Shown in pieces: positions 27,943 to 37,276 of a stretch of 64,000 bases of DNA. Where the stretch lies: positions 62,001-126,000 of the forward strand of contig JARULA010000007.1 in the NCBI GenBank assembly GCA_029688995.1. The letters run 5' to 3'. The notes under the pieces are model-generated. The model saw only the letters and a program-made list of their open reading frames with translations, was not told the origin of the DNA and searched no databases. Each line of letters starts with the position of its first letter. Position 1 is the first letter of the stretch. Source of the stretch: Marinilabiliaceae bacterium ANBcel2 (GTDB taxonomy: Bacteria; Bacteroidota; Bacteroidia; Bacteroidales; Marinilabiliaceae). The position numbers and the translations under genes are program-made.

Positions 27943-28869
27943 CTAAACATCATTGTTTAACTCGCCCAAATGATAAGGGGTGGATTGGTAAACATAATAG
28001 TTTAACCAATTTGAGTAAAGCAGATGAGAGTGACTTTTCCAGCTTACCAGTGGCGTTTTTTCAGGATTATTCCCGGGATAGTAATTTTCTGGAACTGCAG
28101 TCTCCATACCCTTATTTAAATCCCGCCAATACTCCTCTCCTAATGTGTTTCGATCATACTCAGGATGCCCGGTAACAAAAATATGACGTCTATCTTCGGA
28201 GACTACAATATATGGCCCCGCCTCATATGAACTACTCAATGTTATCAGCTCTTTACACTTATCAATATCAGAGTTTCTAATATCGGTATAACGTGAGTGT
28301 GGAGCCTTAAAAATATCATCAAACCCTCTTAAAAGCGGCTCGGTAACAAGCTCTACTTTATGATCAAAAACTCCAAACAGTTTTTGAGAACGCTCATACT
28401 TATCAATTCCGTAGTGATGGTATAGTGCAGCCTGAGCTCCCCAACAGATATGAAAAACCGAAGTTACATTCTTTTTACTCCACTCCATAATATCACAGAG
28501 CTCTCTCCAATACTTAACTTTTTCAAAAGGGAGCAGTTCTACAGGAGCTCCCGTTATAATCATACCATCAAAATAGCGCCCTTTAACCTCCTCAAAAGTG
28601 TTGTAAAAAGAGACCAGATGCTCTTCAGGTGTATTTTTATGTTTATGCGATTGAATCATCAAAAGCTCCACCTCTACCTGCAGAGGGGAGTTCGAAAGAA
28701 CTCGCAAAAGATGAGATTCGGTAACTATTTTAAGTGGCATTAAGTTGAGCAGAAGAATTTTTAACGGACGAATATCCTGCTTTACAGCACGACTTTCGCT
28801 CATTACAAAAACATTTTCAGCCTCTAATAAAGCCTTTGCCGGAAGAGTATCTGGAATGTTAACAGGCAT
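27943..28869 (-). CDS. metA: Homoserine O-acyltransferase (MetA fold), predicted acetyl-specific
   Basis: MetA activates homoserine for methionine synthesis. The 308-residue product has nucleophile C142 (FHICWGAQ), H235 and E237 (VTGHPEYD), and K46 in the conserved LMPLKI. The residue that separates succinyl-CoA from acetyl-CoA use is glutamate: ITGAPVE with E111, where succinyl-transferring enzymes have glycine. Homoserine O-acetyltransferase activity is therefore predicted. It lies 36 bp after the TetR gene in the rnr-tetR-metA run. No SAM riboswitch was seen. Confidence 0.94.
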   Translation of the reverse strand: MPVNIPDTLPAKALLEAENVFVMSESRAVKQDIRPLKILLLNLMPLKIVTESHLLRVLSNSPLQVEVELLMIQSHKHKNTPEEHLVSFYNTFEEVKGRYFDGMIITGAPVELLPFEKVKYWRELCDIMEWSKKNVTSVFHICWGAQAALYHHYGIDKYERSQKLFGVFDHKVELVTEPLLRGFDDIFKAPHSRYTDIRNSDIDKCKELITLSSSYEAGPYIVVSEDRRHIFVTGHPEYDRNTLGEEYWRDLNKGMETAVPENYYPGNNPEKTPLVSWKSHSHLLYSNWLNYYVYQSTPYHLGELNNDV

Positions 28870-28905
28870 ATTTTGCTTAATTTTATAACTATTCCTGCAA
28901 AGATA

Positions 28906-29511
28906 CTACCTCTTTAGCACACCATAAAAAAGAATGTTTAAAATATTTTCAAGTTGAGTGTTAAAGTCAGCTTCTCCACCCTTCTTAAAAAGCGGAATTT
29001 CGAGTCCGCGCAACGCAGTAGAGATACCAACAGCCCCTACACGAACATTTTTAACATGAAAAATATCAGAGGCAACCCCTTCACTTAAAACCTGTTCAAG
29101 AAAAATCTCCTCCTTATCCTCAGCATCCTTTTTAATAGACCCCAAAAACTCATACCCGCCATAAAGATCCTCTTTTAAAACTCTTTGATAATTCTCAAGA
29201 GAGGCAATGGTATTCATTCGCACCACAACATATTCTCGAAGCTTATCGTCGGCATCTTTAGATGAATTAACCACCTCCTGCAATTTCGAATATAACATAT
29301 CTGACTCCATCTGCACTACTGCCATGAATATCTCCTCCTTATTCTTAAAATAATAGTAGAGAGAACTTTTACCCTTTCGAAGAGCATTTGCAATATCTTC
29401 CATAGTAGTTTTTTTATACCCAAAACGGGCAAAAAGATCTCTGGAAGCCTCAAGTATAGTATTTCGTGTTGCATCCTGCGAAGGAGTCAACGAACTGTTT
29501 TCGGGAATCAT
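28906..29511 (-). CDS. TetR/AcrR-family transcriptional regulator
   Basis: A 201-residue repressor-like protein: N-terminal helix-turn-helix (about 15-60: ILEASRDLFARFGYKKTTME then GKSSLYYYFKNKEEIF) and a divergent all-helical ligand domain. The ligand is unknown. It lies 77 bp after rnr and 36 bp before metA on the same strand; whether it controls metA is open. Confidence 0.9.
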   Translation of the reverse strand: MIPENSSLTPSQDATRNTILEASRDLFARFGYKKTTMEDIANALRKGKSSLYYYFKNKEEIFMAVVQMESDMLYSKLQEVVNSSKDADDKLREYVVVRMNTIASLENYQRVLKEDLYGGYEFLGSIKKDAEDKEEIFLEQVLSEGVASDIFHVKNVRVGAVGISTALRGLEIPLFKKGGEADFNTQLENILNILFYGVLKR

Positions 29512-29588
29512 ATGTTTAAGCTCTTTTATTAAACCACATACAAAAATAAAAAATGTTTATTAACAATGTACTCTTTAACTAAATAATA

Positions 29589-31730
29589 TTAATCATAATC
29601 AATAACAAAATCAAGTTGACGCTTCTCAAGGTTAGCTGCTGCCACCTTAATTTTAAGCGGATCTCCCAATTGATAAACCTTACCGCTGTTACGACCGGTA
29701 ATACGATAATTCTCTTCATCAAATTGATAAAAATCATCATCCAAATCACGCATTGATACCATCCCTTCACACTTATTATCTATAAGCTCAACATAAATAC
29801 CCCACTGACTTACCCCTGAAATAACACCTTCAAAACTCTCTCCCTGATGATCCTTTAAAAACTCAACCTGTTTATATTTAATAGAGGCTCTTTCAGCATC
29901 AACTGATCTCTGCTCCATATCGGAGCAGTGTTCACACATAGCTTCATACTCATCGGCCGAAACTGATTTTTTCCCCTCCATGTATCTCTCAAGCAAACGA
30001 TGCACCATCATATCAGGATAGCGTCGTATTGGTGAAGTAAAGTGAGAATAATGCTTAAATGCCAGTCCGTAGTGACCAATATTATGAGTAGAGTAAATAG
30101 CCTTAGCCATAGTTCTGATAGCCAAAGTCTCAATTATATTCTGCTCTTTACGCCCTTTAACATCTTCGAGCAAACGGTTAATGGCCTGACTAACACTCTC
30201 TTTGCCCGAAGGCTCAGCCTCTAAGCCAAACTTTCTTACAAAAGAGGTAAAAGAGTCATACTTATCGGGATCGGGAAGATCATGAATGCGATAAACAAAA
30301 GTTGGAGCACTATTCTGTTTTGTTTTTGAAATCTCATTTTTGCCAACAAGTTCAGCAACTCTTTTATTTGCCAAAAGCATAAACTCTTCGATAAGCTTAT
30401 TAGCCTCTTTTGACTCTCTAAACTTAACACCCAAAGGTTTACCCTTCTCATCAATATCAAACTCCACTTCAATTCGTTCAAAACTTATTGCCCCCCTGTT
30501 ATAACGTTTAGCTCGCAACTTTTGAGCAATCGAATTTAAAGCAGTTAACTCTTCACTGTAATCACCCTCTCGGGTTTCAATAACCTTTTGAGCCTCTTCA
30601 TAAGCAAATCTTCTATCGGAGTTAATAATTGTTCTGGCAACCTGCGAAGAGACAATATCACCCTCTGGGGTTAACTCAAAAACAACCGAAAAACAGAGTT
30701 TATCCTCTCCCGGTCGCAATGAACAGAGCAAATTACTAAGACGCTCGGGCAACATAGGCACTACACGATCAACCAGATATACCGAAGTCGCCCTCTCATA
30801 TCCCTCTTTATCAATAACAGAATCGGGTTTTACATACCATGTAACATCGGCAATATGAACACCAACCTGATAATTGCCCCCCTCAACGCTTTTAACAGAG
30901 AGAGCATCATCAAAATCCTTAGCATCGGCAGGATCTATAGTAAAGGTAGGAATATCCCTAAAGTCAACTCTCTTTTTTATCTCCTCATCGGGAATTGTCT
31001 CTGCAATTTTATCTGCCGCCTCAACAACCTTTTGAGGGTAGGTGTATGGCAAATTAAACTCTGCAAGAATAGCATGCATTTCAGCCTCATTATCGCCTGT
31101 ATCACCTAAAACATCAACAACTTCACCTACAGGATTTTTCGCCTTACCGGGCCACTCAACAATTCTTGCCACAGCTTTTTGTCCGTCCTTTCCATCCTTA
31201 AGCTTCTCCCTGGGAATAAATATATCTTTCATAATAACCTTTGAATCGGCTACCAAAAAAGCAAAATTGTCACTAACTTCAAGTACTCCAACAAAAAGCT
31301 CCCTGCTGCGTTTTACTATCTCAACAACCTCTCCCTCAAGCTGACGTCGTTTGGGTCGTGCATATTGTAAAACTTTAACCCTGTCTCCGTTAAGAGCATT
31401 ATTTAAATTTGACTGCGAAACAAAAATATCTTCAGCTCCATCATCAGGAACTATATATGCTGCCCCTGAAGCCGTCATATCGACAACTCCTGTAATATAT
31501 GAACTTCGGGCCAGCAATTTAAAGCGTCCTGCTGTAACCTCACTTATAAATCCACTGTCACGCATCTCAAAAAGCAACGACTCTATACGCCTTCTCCCCT
31601 TCTTTTTTTCAACCCCCAATTCCGCAGCAACCTGCTTATAGTTGAACTTCTTGTTAGGATTATCCCCAAACAACTCAGCTATGCTATTTTTCAAATCAGA
31701 TTTTCCAGCTATTTTTTTCTTTTTTACCAT
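29589..31730 (-). CDS. rnr: Ribonuclease R
   Basis: RNase R is the processive 3'-5' exoribonuclease that degrades structured RNA. The 713-residue product has an N-terminal winged-helix-like region (FNYKQVAAELGVEKKKGRRR), two cold-shock domains (about 65-220), the RNB catalytic domain (about 250-575) with FTIDPADAKDFDDALSV carrying the metal-binding aspartates, and a C-terminal S1 domain (about 625-710: FEGVISGVSQWGIYVEL). Length and order are typical. Confidence 0.96.
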   Translation of the reverse strand: MVKKKKIAGKSDLKNSIAELFGDNPNKKFNYKQVAAELGVEKKKGRRRIESLLFEMRDSGFISEVTAGRFKLLARSSYITGVVDMTASGAAYIVPDDGAEDIFVSQSNLNNALNGDRVKVLQYARPKRRQLEGEVVEIVKRSRELFVGVLEVSDNFAFLVADSKVIMKDIFIPREKLKDGKDGQKAVARIVEWPGKAKNPVGEVVDVLGDTGDNEAEMHAILAEFNLPYTYPQKVVEAADKIAETIPDEEIKKRVDFRDIPTFTIDPADAKDFDDALSVKSVEGGNYQVGVHIADVTWYVKPDSVIDKEGYERATSVYLVDRVVPMLPERLSNLLCSLRPGEDKLCFSVVFELTPEGDIVSSQVARTIINSDRRFAYEEAQKVIETREGDYSEELTALNSIAQKLRAKRYNRGAISFERIEVEFDIDEKGKPLGVKFRESKEANKLIEEFMLLANKRVAELVGKNEISKTKQNSAPTFVYRIHDLPDPDKYDSFTSFVRKFGLEAEPSGKESVSQAINRLLEDVKGRKEQNIIETLAIRTMAKAIYSTHNIGHYGLAFKHYSHFTSPIRRYPDMMVHRLLERYMEGKKSVSADEYEAMCEHCSDMEQRSVDAERASIKYKQVEFLKDHQGESFEGVISGVSQWGIYVELIDNKCEGMVSMRDLDDDFYQFDEENYRITGRNSGKVYQLGDPLKIKVAAANLEKRQLDFVIDYD

Positions 31731-31761
31731 GAACTTTCTTTTTGTTATATCACTTTATCTT

Positions 31762-31769
31762 CAAAGATA
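31762..31769 (-). promoter_or_regulatory. Candidate -7 element for rnr
   Basis: Minus-strand TATCTTTG matches TAnnTTTG 31 bp upstream of the rnr ATG. No -33 TTTG at proper spacing. Confidence 0.35.
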
Positions 31770-31826
31770 AACAAATTGTAGCTTGAATTTTGTAATTTAG
31801 CACGTTAAAAATTAAATCATTTGAGA

Positions 31827-33296
31827 ATGAGCTCAAAACTGAAAATTTTTAACACCCTTTCAAAAGCAAAAGAGACTTTTAAGCCAATAAACGCACAACA
31901 TGTAGGACTCTATGTGTGCGGACCAACAGTTTATGGTGATCCACATTTGGGACATGCACGCCCTGCAATCACTTTCGATCTGCTTTTTAGATATCTTAAA
32001 CACCAAAACTACAAAGTAAGATATGTAAGAAACATAACAGATGTAGGGCATCTGGAAAGTGATGCGGATGAAGGAGAGGATAAAATAGGTAAAAAGGCAC
32101 GTTTAGAGAAGTTAGAGCCGATGGAAGTAGTACAATACTACACAAACCGCTACCATAAATATATGGATATGTTAAATGTAGAGCCTCCATCCATTGAGCC
32201 ACAAGCCTCGGGACATATTATTGAGCAGCTTGAAACCGTTGAAAAAATAATAAAAAATGGATATGCCTATATTAAAAACGGATCGGTATATTTTGATGTA
32301 GAGAGGTACAACAAAAAACATCAATATGGGATACTATCAGGCAGGGTTCTTGAAGACCTTTACAGCACTACCAGAGAGCTGGAAGGACAAAAAGAGAAGA
32401 GGAACAGCTGCGATTTCGCTCTTTGGAAAAAAGCCGACACTTCCCATATTATGAAATGGCCTTCAAAGTATAGTGCCGGATACCCCGGCTGGCATCTTGA
32501 GTGCTCTGCAATGAGTGCAAAATATCTTGGAAAAGAGTTTGACATACACGGGGGTGGAATGGATTTAATGTTTCCGCATCACGAATGTGAAATTGCTCAA
32601 TCAACAATCGCCCATGGAAAAAACCCCGCACGTTACTGGATGCATAATAACATGATAACCATTAACGGAAGAAAAATGGGCAAATCCCTGGGTAATTTTA
32701 TTACCCTTGAGCAGTTCTTTAAAGGTGAGCATCAACTGCTTTCGCAGCCATTTTCTCCCATGACAATTCGATTTTTTATTTTACAGGCACACTACCGGTC
32801 AACCCTTGACTTTTCTAATGAAGCCCTTTTGGCTGCAGAAAAAGGGGTGGCAAGATTAACACAGGGAGTATCTCTGGCAGAAAAAATAGAGCCTGGAGCC
32901 TCAACCAGCTTTAATGTAGAAGAGTTTGAAACAGAGTGCTACAACGCAATAAATGACGATCTTAACAGTCCGATCCTCATTGCCCGCCTTTTTGAAGGAG
33001 TTAAAGCTGTCAACTCAGCTCTGGCACGAAATATAAGCTTTACAGAAAAAGATTTAACTCGATTTAAAAACATCCTCAAACTTTTCACCTTCGATATTTT
33101 AGGTCTGTCATCCCCCAATAAAAGTGGAGATAAAGAGCAAAAAACAATAGAGGAGCTAATGTCTCTTATTATAGATATAAGGCAAAAAGCAAAAAAGAGT
33201 AAAGATTGGGATACTGCAGATAAAATAAGAGATAAGCTTAAGAATGCAGGAGTAAAAATTAAAGATGGCAAAGAGGGGACCACATGGGAATTATAA
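31827..33296 (+). CDS. cysS: Cysteine--tRNA ligase
   Basis: A 489-residue class I aminoacyl-tRNA synthetase from the ATG at 31827; a TTG lies 6 bp upstream in frame. It shows [18 protein letters not shown] (zinc cysteine and HIGH-type HLGH), WHLECSAM and [11 protein letters not shown] (further zinc ligands), and the KMSKS-type [11 protein letters not shown]. The C-terminal helical DALR-like domain is present. The M28 lipoprotein gene starts 10 bp downstream. Confidence 0.96.
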   Translation: MSSKLKIFNTLSKAKETFKPINAQHVGLYVCGPTVYGDPHLGHARPAITFDLLFRYLKHQNYKVRYVRNITDVGHLESDADEGEDKIGKKARLEKLEPMEVVQYYTNRYHKYMDMLNVEPPSIEPQASGHIIEQLETVEKIIKNGYAYIKNGSVYFDVERYNKKHQYGILSGRVLEDLYSTTRELEGQKEKRNSCDFALWKKADTSHIMKWPSKYSAGYPGWHLECSAMSAKYLGKEFDIHGGGMDLMFPHHECEIAQSTIAHGKNPARYWMHNNMITINGRKMGKSLGNFITLEQFFKGEHQLLSQPFSPMTIRFFILQAHYRSTLDFSNEALLAAEKGVARLTQGVSLAEKIEPGASTSFNVEEFETECYNAINDDLNSPILIARLFEGVKAVNSALARNISFTEKDLTRFKNILKLFTFDILGLSSPNKSGDKEQKTIEELMSLIIDIRQKAKKSKDWDTADKIRDKLKNAGVKIKDGKEGTTWEL

Positions 33297-33306
33297 ATTA
33301 AGAGAT

Positions 33307-34338
33307 ATGCTATCAACAAACAAACTAATTTTAACAACAGGAACTTCTGTAATAATACTTCTGGCATCGGCATGCAATTTTTTTAGCAGCAATGAGAGCA
33401 GTAATAAAACCAACAGTGACAAAAAATCGGCAACTAAACAAGAGGAGAACCGTTTAATCACCCCTGATTTTAATGCTGATTCGGCATATTACTATATTGA
33501 AACTCAGGTGAAGTTCGGACCAAGAGTGCCAAATAGTGATGAACATCTTGAATGCGCTCAATATCTTGCAGAGACATTAAAAAGAATGGGAGCCGATGTT
33601 ATCGTTCAAAAAGGCGAAGTACGGGCTTTCGATAATACCCGGTTAAACATTCGCAATATTATAGGCTCATTTGAACCCGATAAAAGTGATAGAATACTAC
33701 TATTTGCACATTGGGATACCCGTCCGTTTGCCGATCATGATCCCGACCCTTCAAAACGTAACATGCCAATAGATGGAGCTAATGATGGAGCAAGCGGTGT
33801 TGGTGTATTACTGGAAATTGCAAGACACCTTAAAGATAACCCAACAAACCCGGGAATTGATATAATATTTTTTGATGCTGAAGATTATGGCATACCCGAC
33901 CATATTGAAACTCAATGGCAACCCGACACATGGGCACTGGGAAGCCAATATTGGGGAAAAAACAATCATGTTGAAGATTACTATGCACGCTACGGAATAC
34001 TATTAGATATGGTTGGAGCTAAAGATGCTCAATTTTACCAGGAGCAAAACAGTCTGCAATATGCTCCCGACCTGGTTAACCATATATGGAACAGAGCACA
34101 CCAGCTGGGATATTCCCATTTTTTCAATTTCAACCGGGGAGGCAGAATTACAGATGATCATGTCTATGTTTACCAATATACGGGAATCCCATCGGTAAAC
34201 ATCATAGAGTATGATCCCGAATCCCCTACGGGCTTTGGCAGCTACTGGCACACTCATGATGACAATATGAGTATCATTGATAAAAAGACACTAAAAGCAG
34301 TTGGCCAAACAGTGATGGAGGTAATATACAGTGAGTAA
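33307..34338 (+). CDS. M28-family zinc peptidase / glutaminyl cyclase-like lipoprotein
   Basis: From the ATG at 33307 the 343-residue product has a signal peptide with a lipobox ending at C23 (LLASACN), a Ser/Asn/Lys-rich linker, and an M28 domain. Metal ligands are in place: H135 (FAHWDTRPFAD), D160 (GANDGASG), E192 (FFDAEDYG), D234 (LLDMVG) and a late HTHDD. The WALGSQYWGKN and HTHDDNMS features resemble bacterial glutaminyl-peptide cyclotransferases, so N-terminal pyroglutamate formation on exported proteins is possible; T9SS cargoes are known substrates of such an enzyme in Porphyromonas. An aminopeptidase role is the alternative. Confidence 0.85.
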   Translation: MLSTNKLILTTGTSVIILLASACNFFSSNESSNKTNSDKKSATKQEENRLITPDFNADSAYYYIETQVKFGPRVPNSDEHLECAQYLAETLKRMGADVIVQKGEVRAFDNTRLNIRNIIGSFEPDKSDRILLFAHWDTRPFADHDPDPSKRNMPIDGANDGASGVGVLLEIARHLKDNPTNPGIDIIFFDAEDYGIPDHIETQWQPDTWALGSQYWGKNNHVEDYYARYGILLDMVGAKDAQFYQEQNSLQYAPDLVNHIWNRAHQLGYSHFFNFNRGGRITDDHVYVYQYTGIPSVNIIEYDPESPTGFGSYWHTHDDNMSIIDKKTLKAVGQTVMEVIYSE

Positions 34339-34425
34339 ACGTTTTAAGTAAAACAGAGCAGGATAGTGTAGAGTAATATTAGTGACGAAAATAATATAGA
34401 TTGAATAAAACGACAATAGCAGAGG

Positions 34426-35022
34426 ATGTTAAAAAAAAGTGTAACAAGAGAGGCAGGATGTGATGAAGCAGGGAGAGGCTGTTTGGCCGGACCGGTTTTT
34501 GCGGCTGCAGTGATACTACCCGATAATTTTTATAATCCTCTACTAAATGACTCCAAACAACTGACAGAAAAAAAACGAGAAGAACTTCGCACAATTATAG
34601 AAAGAGAGTCGGTTAGCTGGGCTGTATCAATGGTTGATAACAGAGAAATAGACAAACTTAATATATTAAGAGCCTCAATAACGGCTATGCATAGAGCCAT
34701 TAAAAATTTAAAAACCGAACCCTCAATTATTTTGGTTGACGGAAATCGGTTTTTCCCATATAAAAAGATTCCTCACAAATGTATTGTAAAAGGAGATTCA
34801 ATATATTCATCCATTGCAGCAGCAAGTATTTTAGCAAAAACGCATCGCGATGAGTTTATGATTAATGCTCATAAAGAGTTTCCCCAATATAACTGGGAGA
34901 GTAATAAAGGATATCCGACAAAAAAACATAGAGAGCTGATATCGGTAAATGGAGTATCACCACTGCATCGCAGGTCGTTCAGACTAACAAATAATCAGCT
35001 TACACTTAATTTTAAGGAGTAA
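34426..35022 (+). CDS. rnhB: Ribonuclease HII
   Basis: RNase HII cuts the RNA strand at ribonucleotides embedded in DNA. The 198-residue length is normal. Catalytic residues are visible in [15 protein letters not shown] (Asp, Glu), ILVDGNRFF (Asp) and [17 protein letters not shown] (Asp). The ATG at 34426 follows 87 bp after the M28 gene. Confidence 0.95.
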   Translation: MLKKSVTREAGCDEAGRGCLAGPVFAAAVILPDNFYNPLLNDSKQLTEKKREELRTIIERESVSWAVSMVDNREIDKLNILRASITAMHRAIKNLKTEPSIILVDGNRFFPYKKIPHKCIVKGDSIYSSIAAASILAKTHRDEFMINAHKEFPQYNWESNKGYPTKKHRELISVNGVSPLHRRSFRLTNNQLTLNFKE

Positions 35023-35101
35023 AAAAAACAACAACCCATATAGAAGATCCTGATTTAATAAAGGTTTAAAATTAACCGGCAACTGAGTAAATTATATAAA
35101 A

Positions 35102-37258
35102 ATGAAAAAAACAACAACGCTAATTATTTCCCTCTCCCTACTATTACTATCAACCCCTTACACAAAAGCTGATGAAGGAATGTGGGTGCTACCCCTGATA
35201 GAGAAGTTGAATATTGATGAAATGCAGACTATGGGACTGGAACTTTCTGCCTCTGATATATACAGTGAAGAAAGCGCCTCACTAAAAGATGCTGTGGTAA
35301 TTTTTGGAGGAGGATGTACCGGTGAGGTTATTTCGCAAAACGGACTTTTACTAACAAACCACCATTGTGGATATGGTCAAATTCAGGAGCTTAGTACATT
35401 GGAAGATAATTTTTTGGATAACGGTTTTTGGGCATCATCCTATAGTGAAGAGCTTCATGCCCCATCACTTACAGCCACATTCCTAAAATATATGACCGAT
35501 GTTACAGATAAGGTGCTTAAAGATGTAAAAAAAGGAATGACAAAACAGGAGCGTATTGAAGCCATATCAAAAGCAAAACAGGAAATCTTAAACAAAGAGA
35601 GTGGCAAAAACAGCTACTCATTGAGAATAGCAGACTTTTATGAAGGTAATCAATACTACCTTATAGCCTACCAGGAGTTTAGAGATGTTCGTCTGGTAGG
35701 AACACCTCCTAACTCAATAGGAAAATTTGGATATGATACCGATAACTGGATGTGGCCGCGCCATACCGGTGATTTTGCTCTCTTTAGAATATATGCCGAT
35801 AAAGATAACAAGCCGGCAGATTATTGTAAAGATAATGTACCCTATCGCCCCGATTACCATATTCCAATTTCACTTGAAGGTTTTCAAAAAGGTGATTTTG
35901 CAATGACTCTGGGATATCCGGGAAGCACTCAAAGATATCTCAGCTCATGGGGAGTTAAAGAGAGAGTTAACATCTTCAACCGCACATTAATAGATGTTAG
36001 AGGAGCAAAACAGGATATATGGTCAAAAGCAATGGCCGAAAACGACACGGTTCGCCTACAATATGCAACAAAATTTACCAGCAGCTCCAATTACTGGAAA
36101 AACAGTATAGGAATGAACGAAAGCATTGAAGCTAACAATGTTATAGCTCAAAAGCAGCAACTTGAAGAGAGATTTCAAGAGTGGGCTTTAAGTGACAAAA
36201 AATTAAAAAGAAGATACGGTAATATCCTTGACTCTATAAAGAGCGCATACGAAAAGAGAGAAGAGCACTATCTGGCAAATAACTATTTAAGAGAAACTTT
36301 AATTAGAGGAGCTGAGATTCTCTTTTTTGGAGCATCAGCAGCATCACTGCAAAATGCTCTGGAAGATGACGATAGTGAAACTATTAAAAAAGAGGTTGAA
36401 AATTTTAAAGAGAGTGCAAAAGATTTTTTTGAAAATTACCACGCTCCAACCGATCAAAAAGTGCTGGCAAAAATGCTTAAAATGTATGGTGAAAATATAG
36501 ATGAGAAATTTCACCCACCATTTTATCAGCTAATAAAAGAGGAGTTTAATAATGATTACGAAAAATTTGCAGAGAATCTTTTCAAAAACTCCCTCTTCAC
36601 CTCGAAGAAGACTCTCAACCAATTTTTAGACAATCCCGACAGCGATCAGTTAAATAGTGACCCGGCATACTCATCAGGTGTACTTACACTACAAATGTAT
36701 CGCAACCTGTTAACAATGAACAGCGATTCACAAAACAAGTTAAGCCGTGCTCAAAGAGTTTTTATGGAGGGGTTGATGAAAAAACAAGAAGAGAAAGTTT
36801 TTTATCCCGATGCCAACTTCTCCATGCGTATGAGTTACGGCACCATAGAGAATTACGAACCACGTGACGGAGTAATCTATAAACACTATACAACATTAAG
36901 CGGAGTTATAGAAAAAGAGGATCCCGATAATTTTGAGTTTCATCTGCCGGACAGACTAAAAAAACTATACAAAAAAGGAGATTATGGTAAATATGCCAAT
37001 GAAGATAGAGAAATGGTTGTTAACTTTATAACAACCAACGACATTACAGGAGGCAATTCTGGTAGTCCGGTCTTCAACAAAAAAGGGCATCTTATAGGAA
37101 TCGCCTTTGACGGCAATTGGGAAGCTATGAGCGGAGATATCCTTTTTGAAGATGAACTACAAAAGTGTATAAGTGTAGATATGAGATACATGTTATTTAT
37201 TATAGATAAATATGCAGGAGCATCTCATCTTATTGACGAAATGACCCTTATTAAATAA
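35102..37258 (+). CDS. S46-family dipeptidyl-peptidase, DPP7-like
   Basis: A 718-residue periplasmic serine dipeptidyl-peptidase with a signal peptide (1-23, ending TPYTKA). S46 enzymes release N-terminal dipeptides and feed peptide catabolism. The chymotrypsin-type catalytic His is in LLTNHHCGYG (H88) and Ser in GGNSGSPVF (S653). The specificity position 18 residues after the serine is glycine (FDGNWEAM, G671), as in DPP7, which prefers hydrophobic P1; DPP11, which prefers Asp/Glu, has arginine there. It precedes gltX by 18 bp. Confidence 0.92.
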   Translation: MKKTTTLIISLSLLLLSTPYTKADEGMWVLPLIEKLNIDEMQTMGLELSASDIYSEESASLKDAVVIFGGGCTGEVISQNGLLLTNHHCGYGQIQELSTLEDNFLDNGFWASSYSEELHAPSLTATFLKYMTDVTDKVLKDVKKGMTKQERIEAISKAKQEILNKESGKNSYSLRIADFYEGNQYYLIAYQEFRDVRLVGTPPNSIGKFGYDTDNWMWPRHTGDFALFRIYADKDNKPADYCKDNVPYRPDYHIPISLEGFQKGDFAMTLGYPGSTQRYLSSWGVKERVNIFNRTLIDVRGAKQDIWSKAMAENDTVRLQYATKFTSSSNYWKNSIGMNESIEANNVIAQKQQLEERFQEWALSDKKLKRRYGNILDSIKSAYEKREEHYLANNYLRETLIRGAEILFFGASAASLQNALEDDDSETIKKEVENFKESAKDFFENYHAPTDQKVLAKMLKMYGENIDEKFHPPFYQLIKEEFNNDYEKFAENLFKNSLFTSKKTLNQFLDNPDSDQLNSDPAYSSGVLTLQMYRNLLTMNSDSQNKLSRAQRVFMEGLMKKQEEKVFYPDANFSMRMSYGTIENYEPRDGVIYKHYTTLSGVIEKEDPDNFEFHLPDRLKKLYKKGDYGKYANEDREMVVNFITTNDITGGNSGSPVFNKKGHLIGIAFDGNWEAMSGDILFEDELQKCISVDMRYMLFIIDKYAGASHLIDEMTLIK

Positions 37259-37276
37259 CAGATAAAAAAACTACAG

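Noticed and set aside
28870-28905. SAM or other riboswitch upstream of metA
   Set aside because: Only 36 bp separate metA from the TetR gene, too short for a riboswitch.
33265-33306. Earlier start for the M28 lipoprotein
   Set aside because: It overlaps the end of cysS and would put extra residues before a well-formed lipoprotein signal starting at ATG 33307.
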